Assembly: GCA_964036315.1 (NCBI GenBank)
Contig: OZ038480.1
Location: 9,913,703 to 9,977,702, forward strand
Direction of reading: 5' to 3'
DNA: 64,000 nucleotides
Source: Acanthosepion esculentum
Taxonomy: Eukaryota; Mollusca; Cephalopoda; Sepiida; Sepiidae
Shown here: one piece after another, positions 1 through 12,278 of the stretch
Position numbering within the stretch: the first letter of the stretch is position 1
Layout of the letters: every line of letters begins with the position of its first letter
The notes under the pieces: model-generated
What the model was told of the DNA's origin: nothing
The model's input: only the letters and a program-made list of their open reading frames with translations
Database searches by the model: none
Translations under genes and position numbers: made by a program

Positions 1-530
1 CTTAGGGGATCATGTATCTTTCGATACATGACTGACGAGGCAGATTTTTCCTGCAGAAGGTTGCCATTACTTTCTGCGGTAGACCAGTTGGCATTCAAGG
101 CTATAGATACCAGTCTGTAATGCTATTTTACTCATAGTTGGAGGGAGGGAGGGAGGGAGGGAGGAGAAGAGCATTCATACCTTTCCCAAGAGTCAGTCAG
201 TTATGTGCTATGCATGATACACGCTTAGGCGATCATGTATCTTTTGATACATGACTATCAAAGCAGATATTTTCCTGCAGTAGTTTGCCATTTCTTTCTG
301 CAGTAGACCAGTTGCTATCCAAGGCTATAGAACCCAGTCTGTCCTGCTATTTACCCATAGTTGGCGGGGAGAAGAAGAGGAATCACACCTTCCCCAAGGG
401 TATTAGCACGTAAGTAAATGTAATGGATTCGACTGGAATTCAAACCCGTCTCTCTAACTCCTCAATCCAAGCCACTATCCATTATTCCACCATGTCTCGC
501 TTTTCAATCACTCTAATTATTATCACCTGA
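1..530. repeat. Two copies of a dispersed repeat with a tRNA-like tail
   Basis: The sequence around 1-180 is repeated at about 225-400 (both carry GATCATGTATCTTT, then CCAGTTG and AAGGCTATAGA). The first copy has a (GGGA)n run at 139-166. The same family recurs at 12320-12735 and 14440-14705 (shared AACCCAGTCTGTCCTGCTATTT). At 420-510 a minus-strand tRNA-like promoter segment (GGGTTTGAATTCCAGTC on the reverse strand) suggests a SINE end. 530-720 has no recognisable feature. Confidence 0.55.
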
Positions 531-769
531 TTTTTGCATTGTGCAGCTGGAGGCATGTTGGAAAAGGTTTCTGGATGCTGATGGGTATTACTTTGTCGAT
601 TAACAGTATGTCAAATTTGCTGTAGACTTTCTTTTTTAATTAATCAAAAAGGACTTTTTTGTTTACCTTCTAGCATGTTTTACTATAGAAATTAATTGTA
701 AATAAATTTACTGTAGTTATCAGTGGTCAGGAATTAATACAAGGATTACTGGGAAATCAGTACTATGTA

Positions 770-812
770 TGAATAGGAATAGGAATAGGAATAGGAATAG
801 AAATAGGAATAT
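770..812. repeat. (GGAATA)n hexanucleotide microsatellite
   Basis: About six near-perfect units of AATAGG-type sequence are visible. The open frame across it on the minus strand (PIPIPIP repeats) is a by-product of the repeat. Confidence 0.85.
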
Positions 813-959
813 GCTTGGTCGGCTCAGAAATGAAATATAATATGAGGACCAGTAATAATGAGTGCCAGTGAAAAGCGATAACAACAACAAAAATTGCAAT
901 ATGAACTCTGGTAAAAACAGGCAATGATAACAGCAAATAAATTGCAATATGAGCACTGG

Positions 960-1352
960 TAAATATGGTTGCTGAAGACATTATGTTTATAATACTCAGA
1001 AATTCATGCACAGATGTCCTCAAGGACACATGGCACATTGGATCCAGTGACAGAACGCAAAGTGTGTGAGTTCAATACGTGGTTAAGGCGGTGGAGAACT
1101 TGGAGAGGGGAATTAATAGGAGATAACTGACAACTGACATCCATTAGACATGGCACATGGAAATAGAACAGTCTAACCCAGTGAGTGAAATAAAGGCTTC
1201 AGTTTGACATTCCAACCACCTGAAGGAGGTCAGAGTGTACAATTGCCAAAATGTGATAAATATGGCAACAAAGATGAAGACAATAGTCTGAATAACATAA
1301 ATAGTGTACATAATACCTTATCTCAGAAATATAGACAGATACAAAAACATTG
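960..1352 (+). mobile_element. tRNA-derived SINE (S1 family), + orientation
   Basis: It has a tRNA-like head (GACACATGGCACA..., degraded A box, B box GAGTTCAATACG), then a conserved body with GACATTCCAACCACCTGA, and ends with the family tail AAGATGAAGACAATAGTCTG. The same family occurs at 7950, 12783, 32715, 44955, 56463 and 63541. Confidence 0.7.
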
Positions 1353-1555
1353 ATTTGATAAAAATTTCAAATTGTTTTTTCTAAAAGACTTGGAATTCTT
1401 TCAGTATACAGGTGACCACAGCTTCCTTTTACTCTATTACCTATGAATTGCCATGACTTCTTTGTAAAGATACTGGAGTGATTTCATGTTGCCTTTACTA
1501 GAATCTTGAATTCATATAAACTTTAATTCTTTCATTTACCTACCACAGAGAACCC

Positions 1556-1793
1556 TCCCTGCCTACCATCAGAATGGCTGATGCCCAACTCTATCAGAGC
1601 ACCTCCCTGGTCTCACGCTTTCCACTGACCTGAGGTGGAACAACTACACTGAATCAATAGCTTCATCTACCGCAAGAAAAATTGCTTCTCTGTGTCACAC
1701 CAGAAGGTTTTTCTCACCTGAGTCCATCCTTCAAATTTATAAATCTACCATTCATCCTTGCATTGAATATTGCTGCTATATATGGTCTGGTGT
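1556..1793 (+). pseudogene. LINE reverse transcriptase C-terminal fragment
   Basis: One frame reads ARKIASLCHTRRFFSPESIL, then QIYKSTIHPCIEYC and WSG. This is the typical segment just after the RT domain of mollusc non-LTR retrotransposons. It is truncated on both sides and runs straight into a mariner fragment at about 1793. Confidence 0.65.
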
Positions 1794-2212
1794 GACAAAC
1801 GCAGGGGTCATCAGTCAACAGGTGTCATCTTGCATCATGACAACGCAAGGCCTCATACAGCAGCCCAAACGGTGCAGGCCATCAACAAGCTAGGCTGGGA
1901 ACTGTGTCCTCATCCCCCTTACAGCCCAGACCTTGTCCCTTTAGACTTTCACCTGTTTGGTCCCTTGAAAGCATTCACGAGAGGTACGAAGTTTAAAAGT
2001 GAAGATGAAGTCAAAATTGTTGTGAGCGACTGGCTGAGACATCAGTCCAAAGATTTTTACACTTAGGGAATATGGAAGCTTGTGCACAGATGGGAAAGGT
2101 GCGTGACAGTGCTGGGAGATTACGTTGAAAAATTAAAAAAAAGTAAGCTTCTATCTGTATTAGAAGTCCTTATACCGAAAAATTCACCTTATTTATTGAA
2201 TGACCCTTGTAC
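1790..2212 (+). pseudogene. 3' half of a mariner transposon with the transposase DDE end
   Basis: The frame 1770-2066 contains HHDNARPH and HPPYSPDLVPLDFHLF. The second and third catalytic Asp are spaced by 34 residues (D34D, mariner type). The frame ends early at TAG after HQSKDFYT, where the sister copy at 31718-32017 continues. The element end (GAATTCACC-like with TTATTTATTGAATGACCC) is kept at about 2180-2212. The 5' half, with the helix-turn-helix and first Asp, is missing, so it cannot move by itself. Confidence 0.8.
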
Positions 2213-2270
2213 ATAAATGCACACATACACATGTATACGCATACACACACACACACACACACACATACTC

Positions 2271-2330
<60 letters not shown>
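2207..2330. repeat. (CA)n followed by (TA)n microsatellite
   Basis: About 14 CA units near 2240-2265 are followed by a pure TA tract at 2273-2330. The translated frame across it is not a gene. Confidence 0.95.
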
Positions 2331-2334
<4 letters not shown>

Positions 2335-2498
2335 TATGTGTGTGGTACTTAGTGGAAAGTGCTCAATATCCCTGGTAGAGCTAACATATTCATTTATAAG
2401 GATAGTAGTTTGTAACCTCAGGTTTCATACTTTTGCAATCGTCAGATGATTGCAAAAGTGTGAAATCCAGGATTACAAACAACTACCTATGCAACTGA
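2331..2498. repeat. Inverted repeat with hammerhead-like halves between TA tracts
   Basis: Two arms (about 2400-2441 and 2447-2488) are imperfect reverse complements around a short centre. Each arm reads outward as CTGACGA or CAGATGA, a short hairpin, then GAAA and a 3-4 bp hairpin (ATCC.A.GGAT on one strand, ACC.TGA.GGT on the other). This is the layout of a hammerhead core. It resembles the 59.3-59.8 kb repeat (shared AAGTGCTCAATAT). Confidence 0.5.

Positions 2499-2584
<86 letters not shown>
2499..2584. repeat. (TA)n microsatellite
   Basis: An uninterrupted TA tract of about 85 bp. Confidence 0.97.
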
Positions 2585-2588
<4 letters not shown>

Positions 2589-2635
2589 GTAATTAGGCAG
2601 CAATCTTTTTTTCATGCATATTTCATTGAATACAA

Positions 2636-2958
2636 CAGACAAGGTGCTTTGATTTAGTTTTTTATACAATTTCTCATGTGATCTAATAATTTTTTCTTTT
2701 CAGATAATAAATTATATGAAAACTGTCCAATTGTTCTTTTTATCTGAGTGCTCTGAAAATGAAAACATTATATAAATATATACATACAACAGACTATTTC
2801 TTGTTAACATTTAATATATTTCAACTTTAAAATGTATAGCCAAAAGTGCTCAGATAAAAAGAAAAATTGGAGGGTTTTTATATAATTTATCATCTAAAAA
2901 GAAAAAATTATTAGATCACATGAGAAATTTTATAAAAAACTAAATCGAGACACCTTGC
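2636..2958. repeat. Foldback repeat with arms of about 115 bp
   Basis: The left arm (about 2636-2755, including CACATGAGAAATT on the reverse strand and CAATTGTTCTTTTTATCTGAG) is the reverse complement of the right arm (about 2838-2958). The spacer is about 80 bp, with TA tracts on both sides. No coding content is visible. Confidence 0.6.
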
Positions 2959-3189
<231 letters not shown>

Positions 3190-3280
3190 AGTGTGGGATT
3201 GGTATATACGGAGTAAATTCCAATAACCAACAATTATTATTCTTTAAAGAGTGCTCAATACAGAGTAGAGCAGATATAAT

Positions 3281-5973
3281 CATTTATTTATTTAAATATT
3301 ATAACATAAATTTGTTATAAAATCACTACAAAAATAGCCATTTTGTTTCAACACCTCTGGTGTCTTATCAAGTGATGATGTCGAATATAGAATAAATGGT
3401 TTTAAAAGTTTCAAATTAATTAATTAACGATCCTTAGCTCGGAGTAAACACTGTTACATAAGCTAGAATGACCAATCAAAATACAAGTATATGGTAATTC
3501 GAAAAATTTGACAACTAAGCAAGGTTATCATAGATATTAAAAGATTTATAAAATTTGAAATTAAAATTAAAAGTAAAAAAAATTATTACCTATTTAGACA
3601 TCTAAATCAAATCTCTATTAAGTTTTAAACTGTAGAATTACCGAGGGTAAAAAAAAAAAAATATAAAATACATATGCTATTTAATTTATTTTTTCATTGA
3701 AATTATGTTAAAAAGGATGTTCATAGCTCCAGACAAAAATGTATACATTTTTACAGTTTAACTTCCACATGGTGGTTACCTCTTGCGTAAAACCATTCAA
3801 ACACACTCAGGTTATAATACATAAGTGCCCAGACATATTTAGATATATATACACACAAAAATAACGGTGACGAGACACGACCCTTGATAAAAAAAAAAAA
3901 AAAAAAAAACACATACACATACACGCACACAAACACGCAACCAAACGTGCATGCACTTTCCTTACACATAGACATCAATAAACACAGGCACATACATCCA
4001 CATGCACATTGACCTAGACAATCAGACGCAATAGCCAAAATAAATATTAAACAAATTTTAACTTGAAATATAACTAATCTGGTCAAATATATATAGAGAT
4101 AAAATTTAAACAAATAAATATATATAAATATATATATATTTTTTTAACCATATAGTTTTCCACACACTACATGAAAAAGTAAATAACTACCTCAATATAT
4201 AATCGTACATTCACACATACGCATACAGATCTGCACATGTACCTACATATACATATATACGCATACAGGTTCGCATATACACACATACGCACATACACAT
4301 ACATATAAATAAGCACGTATAAATATATCGACCCATACAGCAACGTAAAAAAGTAAATAAAGCAAGTAAAAATATATATACACAAAGATGCACATATATA
4401 CAAATACATACATACATACACATACATATTTAGATATACATACATACGCACATATACATATATGCATAAACATATACACAGACATTTACAAATACATGCA
4501 TATATATGAAAAATCAAACAAACGTAAATTAAAACTATATAAATATAAATACGTATATACACGTCCGCGTATACATATATACACACATACATACGCACAT
4601 ACACATATACACATATATACACACACATACATACATACATACACAAACATATACATATATATATATACATATATACACATATATATACATATACATATAC
4701 ATACATATATATATATACATATAAACATATAGACACACACACACAAAAAGGGAAAGGAATATGTATACAGAGACCAACATATATTCTAACAATATTCCAA
4801 CAATATTATGATAAAATATATTAAAAGTTTATCATAATTTTAAAAAAATAACACCAGACAGTCTATAAGCAATTAAAAGCTCCTTATCAACAAAAGTAGA
4901 TTTTAGTTAGTATCTATGATATGATACACTCTAAGACACTTAGGTATACATACAAATACACATACTACGACATACGAACATACATCCATATATACATAAA
5001 TATATAATCATATATAAATACCCATATCAACACATCCAGATATACAGTACACCAACATCCGAGCGCATACATATAAATACCTACACACATATATATACCT
5101 ATATTCAAACACATAAAAAATATATATATTTATTTGTTTAAATTTTATCTCTAGATATATTTGACCAGATTAGTTATATTTCAAGTTAAAATTTGTTTAT
5201 TAACATATTCATTTTGGCTATTGTGTCTGATTGTCTAGGTCAATGTGCATGTGGATGTATGTGCCAGTGTTTATCGATGTCTATGTGTAAGGAAAGTGCA
5301 TGCACGTTTGGTTGCGTGTATGTGTGCGTGTATGTGCTTTGTTTTTTGTTTTTTATCAAGGGTCGTGTCTCGTCACCGTTTTTTTTTTGTGTGTATATAT
5401 ATCTAAATATGTCTGGGCGCTCATGTATTATAACCTAAGTGTGTTTGAACGGTTTTACGTGACAGGTGGCTACCATGTTGAATTTAAACTGATGTTGAAG
5501 TTAAACTGTAAAAATGTATACATTTTTGTCTGGAGCTATGAACATCCTTTTTAACATAATTTCAATGAAAAAATAAATTAAATAGCATATGTATTTTTTA
5601 TTTTTATTTGTTTCCCCTTGATAATTCTACAATTTAAAACTTAATAGAGATTTGATTTAGATGTCTAAATAGGTAATAATTTTTTTTACTTTTAATTTTA
5701 ATTTCAAATTTTATAAATCTTTTAATATCTATGATAACCTTGCTTAGTTGTCAAATTTTTCGAATTACCATATACTTGTATTTTGATTGGTCATTCTAGC
5801 TTATGTAACAGCGTTTACTCCTAGCTAAGGATCGTTAATTAATTTGAAACTTTTAAAACCATTTATTCCACATTCAACATCATCACTTGATAAGACACCA
5901 GTAGTGTTGAAACAAAATGGCTATTTTTGTAGTGATTTTATAACATATTTATGTTATAATATTTAAATAAATG
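3281..5973. mobile_element. 2.7 kb foldback element with arms of about 860 bp
   Basis: The left arm (about 3281-4137) and right arm (about 5111-5973) are near-perfect reverse complements, starting CATTTATTTA and ending AAATAAATG. The outer ends carry TTGTTTCAACACC and its complement. The centre (4200-5100) is imperfect (CATA/TACA)n microsatellite. Open frames in the arms and centre are low-complexity artefacts. No transposase is seen, so this is a non-autonomous inverted-repeat element. Confidence 0.75.
4200..4745. repeat. Imperfect CATA/CACA microsatellite inside the foldback loop
   Basis: Alternating purine-pyrimidine (ACATACAT, ATATAC) covers this stretch in all frames. The 191-residue minus-strand frame made of Tyr, Ile, Cys, Val and Met is a by-product and not a protein. 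Confidence 0.9.
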
Positions 5974-6012
5974 ATTATATATATATATATATATATGAAA
6001 GAGAGAGAGAGA
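5974..6012. repeat. (AT)n then (GA)n microsatellite
   Basis: A short AT tract then GAGAGAGAGA directly abuts the foldback element end. Confidence 0.9.
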
Positions 6013-6189
6013 GGAAGTGAAAATAAAGTGCCATATTTGAAGAAAAGCAAAATAAAAGATAAAGTGAAAATTTCATTAAAGATGAGAAATGTATACTTTT
6101 CAAAGGCCAATGTGCAATATTTCAGATGTGAGCAAAACTACTTCTTGTTTCAATCAAAATGTGTTTCAACTTTAAATAATTCACAAATT

Positions 6190-6430
6190 CATATCTTGCA
6201 CCTCACGCCTGTGGAACTCCCTTCCTCATTCCTGTTTCCCTGATGACTATGATCTCCAACTATTCAAGCGTAACATCAATCGACATCTCCAGTTGCCTTG
6301 ATCTATCCTCTATCCTTCTCCACATCCTTTCCTCTAACACTCCTATTTGCTCTCGCTCCAAATCCTCTGTAACCCCTTGCATGCTAGTGGCTTTCAGCCT
6401 TGCCTGGGGTGAAAATCTTTAAAAAAAAGT
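6190..6430 (+). mobile_element. LINE 3' end, 5'-truncated
   Basis: It encodes the terminal peptide with VELPSSFLFPDDYDLQLFKR and then RHLQLP with a stop. It continues with CCCCTTGCATGCTAGTGGCTT and ends in an A-run. The same 3' end occurs at 9440-9755 and 23745-24165. From 6431 to 7300 no gene or repeat is recognisable. Confidence 0.65.
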
Positions 6431-7300
6431 GTTGATAAACCATGAAAAACAAATCAATCAAAATAAAGTCCTTGAAATCCTGAGGTACTTCAGACTTTCT
6501 GTTGTAAATTGCATTCTTCATATGACCTGAAACAGAGAAATCTATATTGTTATTATCTTTCCTATTAAATATACCACATTGGGATAACAGAAAATCTGCT
6601 AATTCTAGTGGACTTTGCATATGAACCATTAAGCTCTTTATCTCTTCCTAATGTCTTAGTTCAAAGTATACTGTTTCCTAGTTATTCCAATTGAAATCAA
6701 GACTTAATTTGATTAAAAGAATCATCAAGTGACACAGCAATGAAATATTACCAATTGGTTATTTGATCTTTACAAATCATGCATGAGAGAACATTAAAAA
6801 CAGACTCCTTTAATTCTACAACTTGTTCTTTCCTCCACTTGATCAGGATATCCTTAGAGTCAAAAGACATTTGATCTTGATATTGATCAATTTTTTTCAT
6901 TTTCTTTCAATTTTACTTTGTTGTCTGCTAGAACAGCAAAATCCATGATCTGACAAATTTTCATTTCCTTATTTACAAGCACCAGATGTGGTCTTCTTAC
7001 TTGAATTAAGTTTGAATCTGTTTGAATCTCTTTTAATATTTTTATTTTGTATAATGTGATTCTGGGTTGTGCATAAAACAGTGGTTTGCCTGATAAAATC
7101 CCTGTCATTTGCACAATTCATATGGATCATCCTCCCAACCAATCATAGTTTAAAAAATTAAGAAGATTTACATAACTGAAAGTAGGGAATATGTCTTTTA
7201 AAATAGAAATATTATTTTGAAGACATTTTCAGCCTTAACTAGAAAATTTTATAAAAAGATATCAAAGCATATATATTTTTAAAAGGCTGGAAAAGCATGC

Positions 7301-7308
7301 TATAAAAG
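7301..7308 (+). promoter_or_regulatory. Possible TATA box for the VWA gene
   Basis: TATAAAAG matches the metazoan TATA consensus and lies about 185 nt before the ATG. If used, it would give a leader of roughly 150 nt. The surrounding DNA is very AT-rich, so chance occurrence is quite possible. A 5' UTR intron ending at 7472 would move the promoter further upstream. Confidence 0.22.
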
Positions 7309-7485
7309 TACTTTAGAATTTCATTAACAAAATTTAATGCATTTGCATAAAATTGTGTAAAAGCAAATTACATTGATAACTGATAAGCCGTCATTGCTAT
7401 CACTCTAGTACTTGTGGAGTGTTTTATTTTTCATTATTTGAAGAGCTGATTTGTTTCATTTCGTTCATTCAGCAAACGGTAAAAG

Positions 7486-7582
7486 ATGAGGTCGACTTCG
7501 TTGACTTCATGCTGGCCTTTTTTGCTGTTGTTATTACTCTGTGGCGTAATTTCCAACCAGGCTTTAGAAAATCAAGAAAATG
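7486..7582 (+). CDS. Exon 1 of the multi-VWA gene: start codon and signal peptide
   Basis: This exon encodes 32 residues plus one base of the next codon. It opens with ATG in a usable context (A at -3). An in-frame TAA lies two codons upstream, which fixes this ATG as the start unless a 5' UTR intron intervenes. The residues form a classical signal peptide: an Arg/Ser/Thr n-region, a hydrophobic core (PFLLLLLLCGVIS), then a polar stretch with a plausible cleavage after SNQA. The exon ends ...AAT G|GTAAGT, a strong phase-1 donor that joins in frame to the VWA1 exon (G+CT gives Ala). A pyrimidine-rich CAG at 7470-7472 could be an acceptor for an upstream non-coding exon. The product should enter the secretory pathway. 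Confidence 0.78.
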
Positions 7583-7809
7583 GTAAGTAACCTTACCAAT
7601 AATGACATTTTATTCCCTTCTCTATGATCATCAGTAGACAAAAGCAAGATTTAAACACTACTTGCAGGTAGAGTTTAGTTATACTAGCTTAGGCTTAATG
7701 GATACGATCTACAGTCATTAACAAGAATGATAAAGTGGATTTTAGACATTTTATCTTTTTATATTTTTGGTTATCTTTAATATTACTGATATATTTCATA
7801 GTATAAACA

Positions 7810-7810
<1 letters not shown>

Positions 7811-7856
<46 letters not shown>
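7811..7856. repeat. (TA)n microsatellite
   Basis: A pure TA tract of about 45 bp beside a SINE. Confidence 0.95.
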
Positions 7857-7858
<2 letters not shown>

Positions 7859-7949
7859 AGTCACACAGACTGATCTCTTTACTTACTAATATGATATTCT
7901 ATTTTTTTATTCACAGCAGACATCATTCAATGCCATTACTAAGAAATGA

Positions 7950-8288
7950 GTACACTATTTACATTATTAGAACTATTGTCCTCATCTTGGTTGCCCTATT
8001 TATCACAACGTTTCGACCCTTGTATGCTCCGGCCTTCTTCAGGTGGTTGGAATGTCAAACTGAACCCTTTATTTCATTGCTGGGGTAGACTGTTCTAGTT
8101 CCATGTCTAATGGATGTCAGTTATCAATTATCTCCTGTTAATTTCCCTCTCCAAGTTCTCCGCCACCTTAACCAGGTATTGAACTCACACTCTTTGGGTC
8201 CTGTCACTGGATCTAACTAACACTTTTATCCATTGTGTCATGTATCCTCAAGACATAATACCTCATCTCAGAAATATAGACAGATACT
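7950..8288 (-). mobile_element. S1-family SINE, minus orientation
   Basis: It starts with the family tail in reverse (CTATTTACATTATTAGAACTATTGTCC), runs through the TTGGAATGTCAAACTGAACCC body, and ends at the tRNA-like head (reverse of CACAATGGATAAAAGTGTTAG). Confidence 0.7.
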
Positions 8289-9439
8289 AAGAAATGAGTA
8301 TAATTTACTAATACACTATTTTTTACTCCTTTTGTTTCGTATTAGGCGTCATTGAATATTTTTACTTTTAAAAATTTTAAACGCAGTATTATTTTTACAT
8401 ACAACAACAGAGTTAACTGTATCGTTAAAATTCTTAGATTACTCATACAGAAAACAAAACTAATGTAAATGTAAAATTACTTAAATACAGATGTTGTTAT
8501 TTGACATACAGATAAACTAAGTACATTAATAATTCAGATAAAAAAATGCAATTTTCCATGTTGATTTATTTAGAGATTTTTTCCTAAGTGTCTTTGATAT
8601 ATTTTCTGTTGGGCATTTGAAGGTTTAACAGAAATTATTTAAAATGGGTCCTGGATAGGGCTAAACTGAATTGTTAACCCTTTGAGCCCTGTATTCCTGA
8701 ACAATTTTAACCCTTCTGCCTGACCACCTGAGTCAAAATTCACAAATAATTGGTATGTAATTTTTCACGGTAGATATAAAAATAGTTACAAGTGTTTACC
8801 CACCATTCAACCAGTGGCTGGGCATTAAGTCCTTTTTCTCTACCACCGGTAAAGCAGTGGTCAGGGCTCAAATGCTTAAGCTAAGCTTGCAATAAACGTC
8901 CATTCTTATCTAAATTTTGTTAGACACTGATATAATCATTTTATTATTGTGTGTATTTGATTGGTCTAATTTTCAACTACATGCAAAACATGCCTATTGT
9001 CTTAACAAAGATCTTACCTAATGCAGCTATTTTCAGAGTTTTTAACTGACATGTCTACTCTCAACAAAATAAATTGTTTCAGGGAAGGGTAAGATAATGC
9101 CACATACAGTAAAGATCACATATATAAAAAAATTGAAGATTTCCATTGGTAAAAGTCCAATACACTTCATATTCTCCCGATCTCTTTTGTTTATGACCAT
9201 TTATTTTGAAGTTGAAAAAAAAATGTTAATTGACTAGCTCTTAAGATATTTAGATACATGAAAATGTGTAAATTCTTGATAAAATCCAAAGACGGATATG
9301 CAATGTAATTGGCCCTAATCTGGCATCTCGTCTGCAGCTGCTCTCTAACAGTTGTGCCATTGCTTCCCTCTCTCTTTTTTACATATACTTTCTCGGTAAC
9401 TGCTTCGATGAGCTGCTTTCGCTGGTTCCCAGACTTCAT

Positions 9440-9755
9440 GAATTTAAGTGTTCAACTAGGCTGTCATCTCATTCTCACACTTTCACTGTCGAAACTGTCT
9501 CTTCTACTCCAATAGCTCCATGTCTCGCACTTCTCACCTGTGGAACTCCCTCCCCAGTTCTTGTTTTCCCGATAGCTATAATCTCCAACTATTCAAATGT
9601 AACGTCAATTGATGTCTCCAGATGCTCTGATCTATCTCCTATCCTTCTCTTCATCCTTTCCTCTATCACTCCTCTTTGCTCTCACTCCAACTCTCTGTAA
9701 CCCCTTGCATGCTAGTGGCTTCTCGCCTTGCTTGAGGTTGAATGCTTAAAAAAAA
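9440..9755 (+). mobile_element. LINE 3' end, 5'-truncated
   Basis: Carries TCTCACCTGTGGAACTCCCT, CTCCAACTATTCAAATGTAA and the shared CCCCTTGCATGCTAGTGGCTT, ending in an A-run. It is the same family as at 6190 and 23745. Confidence 0.6.
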
Positions 9756-10206
9756 AACCTCTACATTTTTCTTCTCAACTAAAACGTTTTACAAACAAAA
9801 TATTAAAACATGGCATCACTGACTACATTTTGGTAATGATAGAACCAATGTTAATGAATAATAAACATTAATTTTTTCTACCTCACCAATTTCAGACATT
9901 ACCGATACTGTGGCACTATTCATGGTGAAATTATGATAAATTTTGTGATGATGTTCTCCGATCATTTGTCACTCACTACACCTATGATGACATCCAAGGT
10001 TGAGTGTATTTGCATATACACCCAACTCGCTATGTGCACAGGTTTGTCTTCTTGGTCGTGATAGCCCATATGAGGTTATTTGGGATTTTATGGATTACTA
10101 CAATTTATTTGCTCTGTATAATAAATACATTGAGCTCTGTTTGTGGATCAGTTTTAATATTTTATATTACTAGGATCCACTTATATACCAACAGATTTAT
10201 TACATT

Positions 10207-10208
<2 letters not shown>

Positions 10209-10243
<35 letters not shown>
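10209..10243. repeat. (TA)n microsatellite
   Basis: TA tract; the overlapping 82-residue frame has no domain. Confidence 0.9.
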
Positions 10244-10244
<1 letters not shown>

Positions 10245-10484
10245 CAACATAACGAGTTAATTTTTAAATGTAGACATAAAAACCAACTCAATCTAACTAA
10301 ATATATTTACAAATAACTATATAGAAAGGGAAAATATTATGGTATTGTTGGTTTTGGAAATGATTGTATGCACACATGGATGCGGACACATAATTGTATG
10401 TATACAAATATGTAGATGAACTTGAACAGTGATATGTAGTTTTATATGTATATATGTATATGCATTTGTATAGAGATGTAGGTA

Positions 10485-10489
<5 letters not shown>

Positions 10490-10556
<67 letters not shown>
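10490..10556. repeat. (TA)n microsatellite in GTATA-rich DNA
   Basis: A pure TA tract flanked on both sides (10380-10730 and 10840-11000) by irregular TATGTATA sequence. Confidence 0.92.
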
Positions 10557-10557
<1 letters not shown>

Positions 10558-11887
10558 TATCATGTATATAGGATTGCATGTGGTCTGTGTATGTAGATAT
10601 ATGTATATATAAATGTAAGTTTTTGTAAGTTCGTATATGTAATATGTGTGAATATATATAAAATATAGTAATATAAATACATATACAGGTATAGGTATTT
10701 ATGGCTATAGATCTTTATATATATATATTAAAATTAGAAATATTTGTTTTGATATTTAAACACTTAAGTCATCACCTAATGTTAAACATTAACTGTGAAA
10801 TTTAAGGAAAAATTTAAATTGATATAAATATAAATATTTGAAAATATATGTGTAAGTATTGATATATGAATATACATAGTTACCTGTGTATATCGATACA
10901 TGTGTATGTGCCTATGTGTGTAATTGCACTTGCAAATGAACGTTTGTATATGTGAGATTTATATAAGTGTATGTGTGGTATATATATATATATGTGATAA
11001 AACAAAATCATCAATATTGCCTTCAAATATTACTCCATCTTAATTTAAAACCTAAACTTTAAGTAAAAAAAGATTACCCATCTAAAAATCGTCATGAATT
11101 ACATTGATGAATTCGATTCAAACTGATAGAGATGTTACATTAATAATCATTTACAATATTAAAAGATTACTATCAGTAAACTGTTATATCTTAAATAAAT
11201 TTTTTTAATGTACCTTCTACGAATGTGTTTTTAAATATACTATTTAACTCATATTAAATCCCTAAATTATTTGTAAAAGAGTTAAATATTTAAATTACTA
11301 GCAAACATCAAATTAATTTATTTGGTGATTTTAAAAAATTAAATTACTATCAAACATTAAAATCTTTTTTTTTACATAAATTGCTAAAAATTGCCATCCC
11401 TCCTCTTCAATCGAAAAACCTAATGACAGCTTCTTTCTCTTTACTTCCCCCTTCTTTCTTTCTTTTTTCTCTCTTCTCCCCCTTCCCTTTCAATATATCA
11501 CTTCCGTTAAGTTAACCAATAAAATACATCAATGCCTGTCCCCTCCTCCCCTAATACTAAGTATGATAGATAGAAATATTAAAATAAACCCTCTCTAAAC
11601 TCAATCATGTCTATCATACCACTCCTCACTGCCCTCTCTGTTAAATTACATAAACTTAATACTACCCATCAAAAGTATAATTGTTCATTTCATTTTTCGT
11701 TTCACCTTTTGGAAGTGTAGTCTGATGATCCAGCATCCTTTAAAAGGGCTATGGTGAAATAAATTATTACATGGAGCCTTAAAATGATCTGTTTTTCTTT
11801 AAATTATTAGCTGTGAATTTACATTGAGCTCTCAGGATTTCATCCTCTTTGGGACTATTTATACGGATTACCAAATTTTTCTTAACT

Positions 11888-11889
<2 letters not shown>

Positions 11890-11938
<49 letters not shown>
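11890..11938. repeat. (TA)n microsatellite
   Basis: A pure TA tract of about 48 bp. Confidence 0.95.
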
Positions 11939-11939
<1 letters not shown>

Positions 11940-12157
11940 TAGGTAACTATACTCGTGTCGAAAAACCTTTGAACTCTTGATTTAACAATAGCCAAATCAA
12001 TCACGAAGGAAAAAAAGTTTTAAAAAAAAGAAAGAGCCAGGAACATGAAAGTCTGTCGAAAATAATTGCACAGATAGAGGTTCAAGGCCCAAAGAAAAAA
12101 CCCCGATACGAGTAAACAACTAACTAAAGAGCTCAATACAAGCGTAGAGCAAACCTA

Positions 12158-12278
12158 GTCAAACCTAATGAGCCAGACACACCTACCAAGGTTTCACTTA
12201 GGCAGATCGTCAGGGTCGGCTGGCTCTGACGATCTGCCTAAGTGAAACCTTGGTAGGTGTGTCTGGCTCATTAGGTTT

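Noticed and set aside
4167..4742. Long minus-strand open frame of 191 codons rich in Tyr, Val, Cys and Ile
   Set aside because: It is a translation of CATA/TACA microsatellite in the loop of a foldback element; several overlapping frames on both strands are equally open.
7913..7955. Acceptor-like TTATTCACAG followed by CAGACATCATT, which could read A-D-I-I like a VWA start
   Set aside because: A stop follows within a few codons and the sequence belongs to the edge of a SINE insertion.
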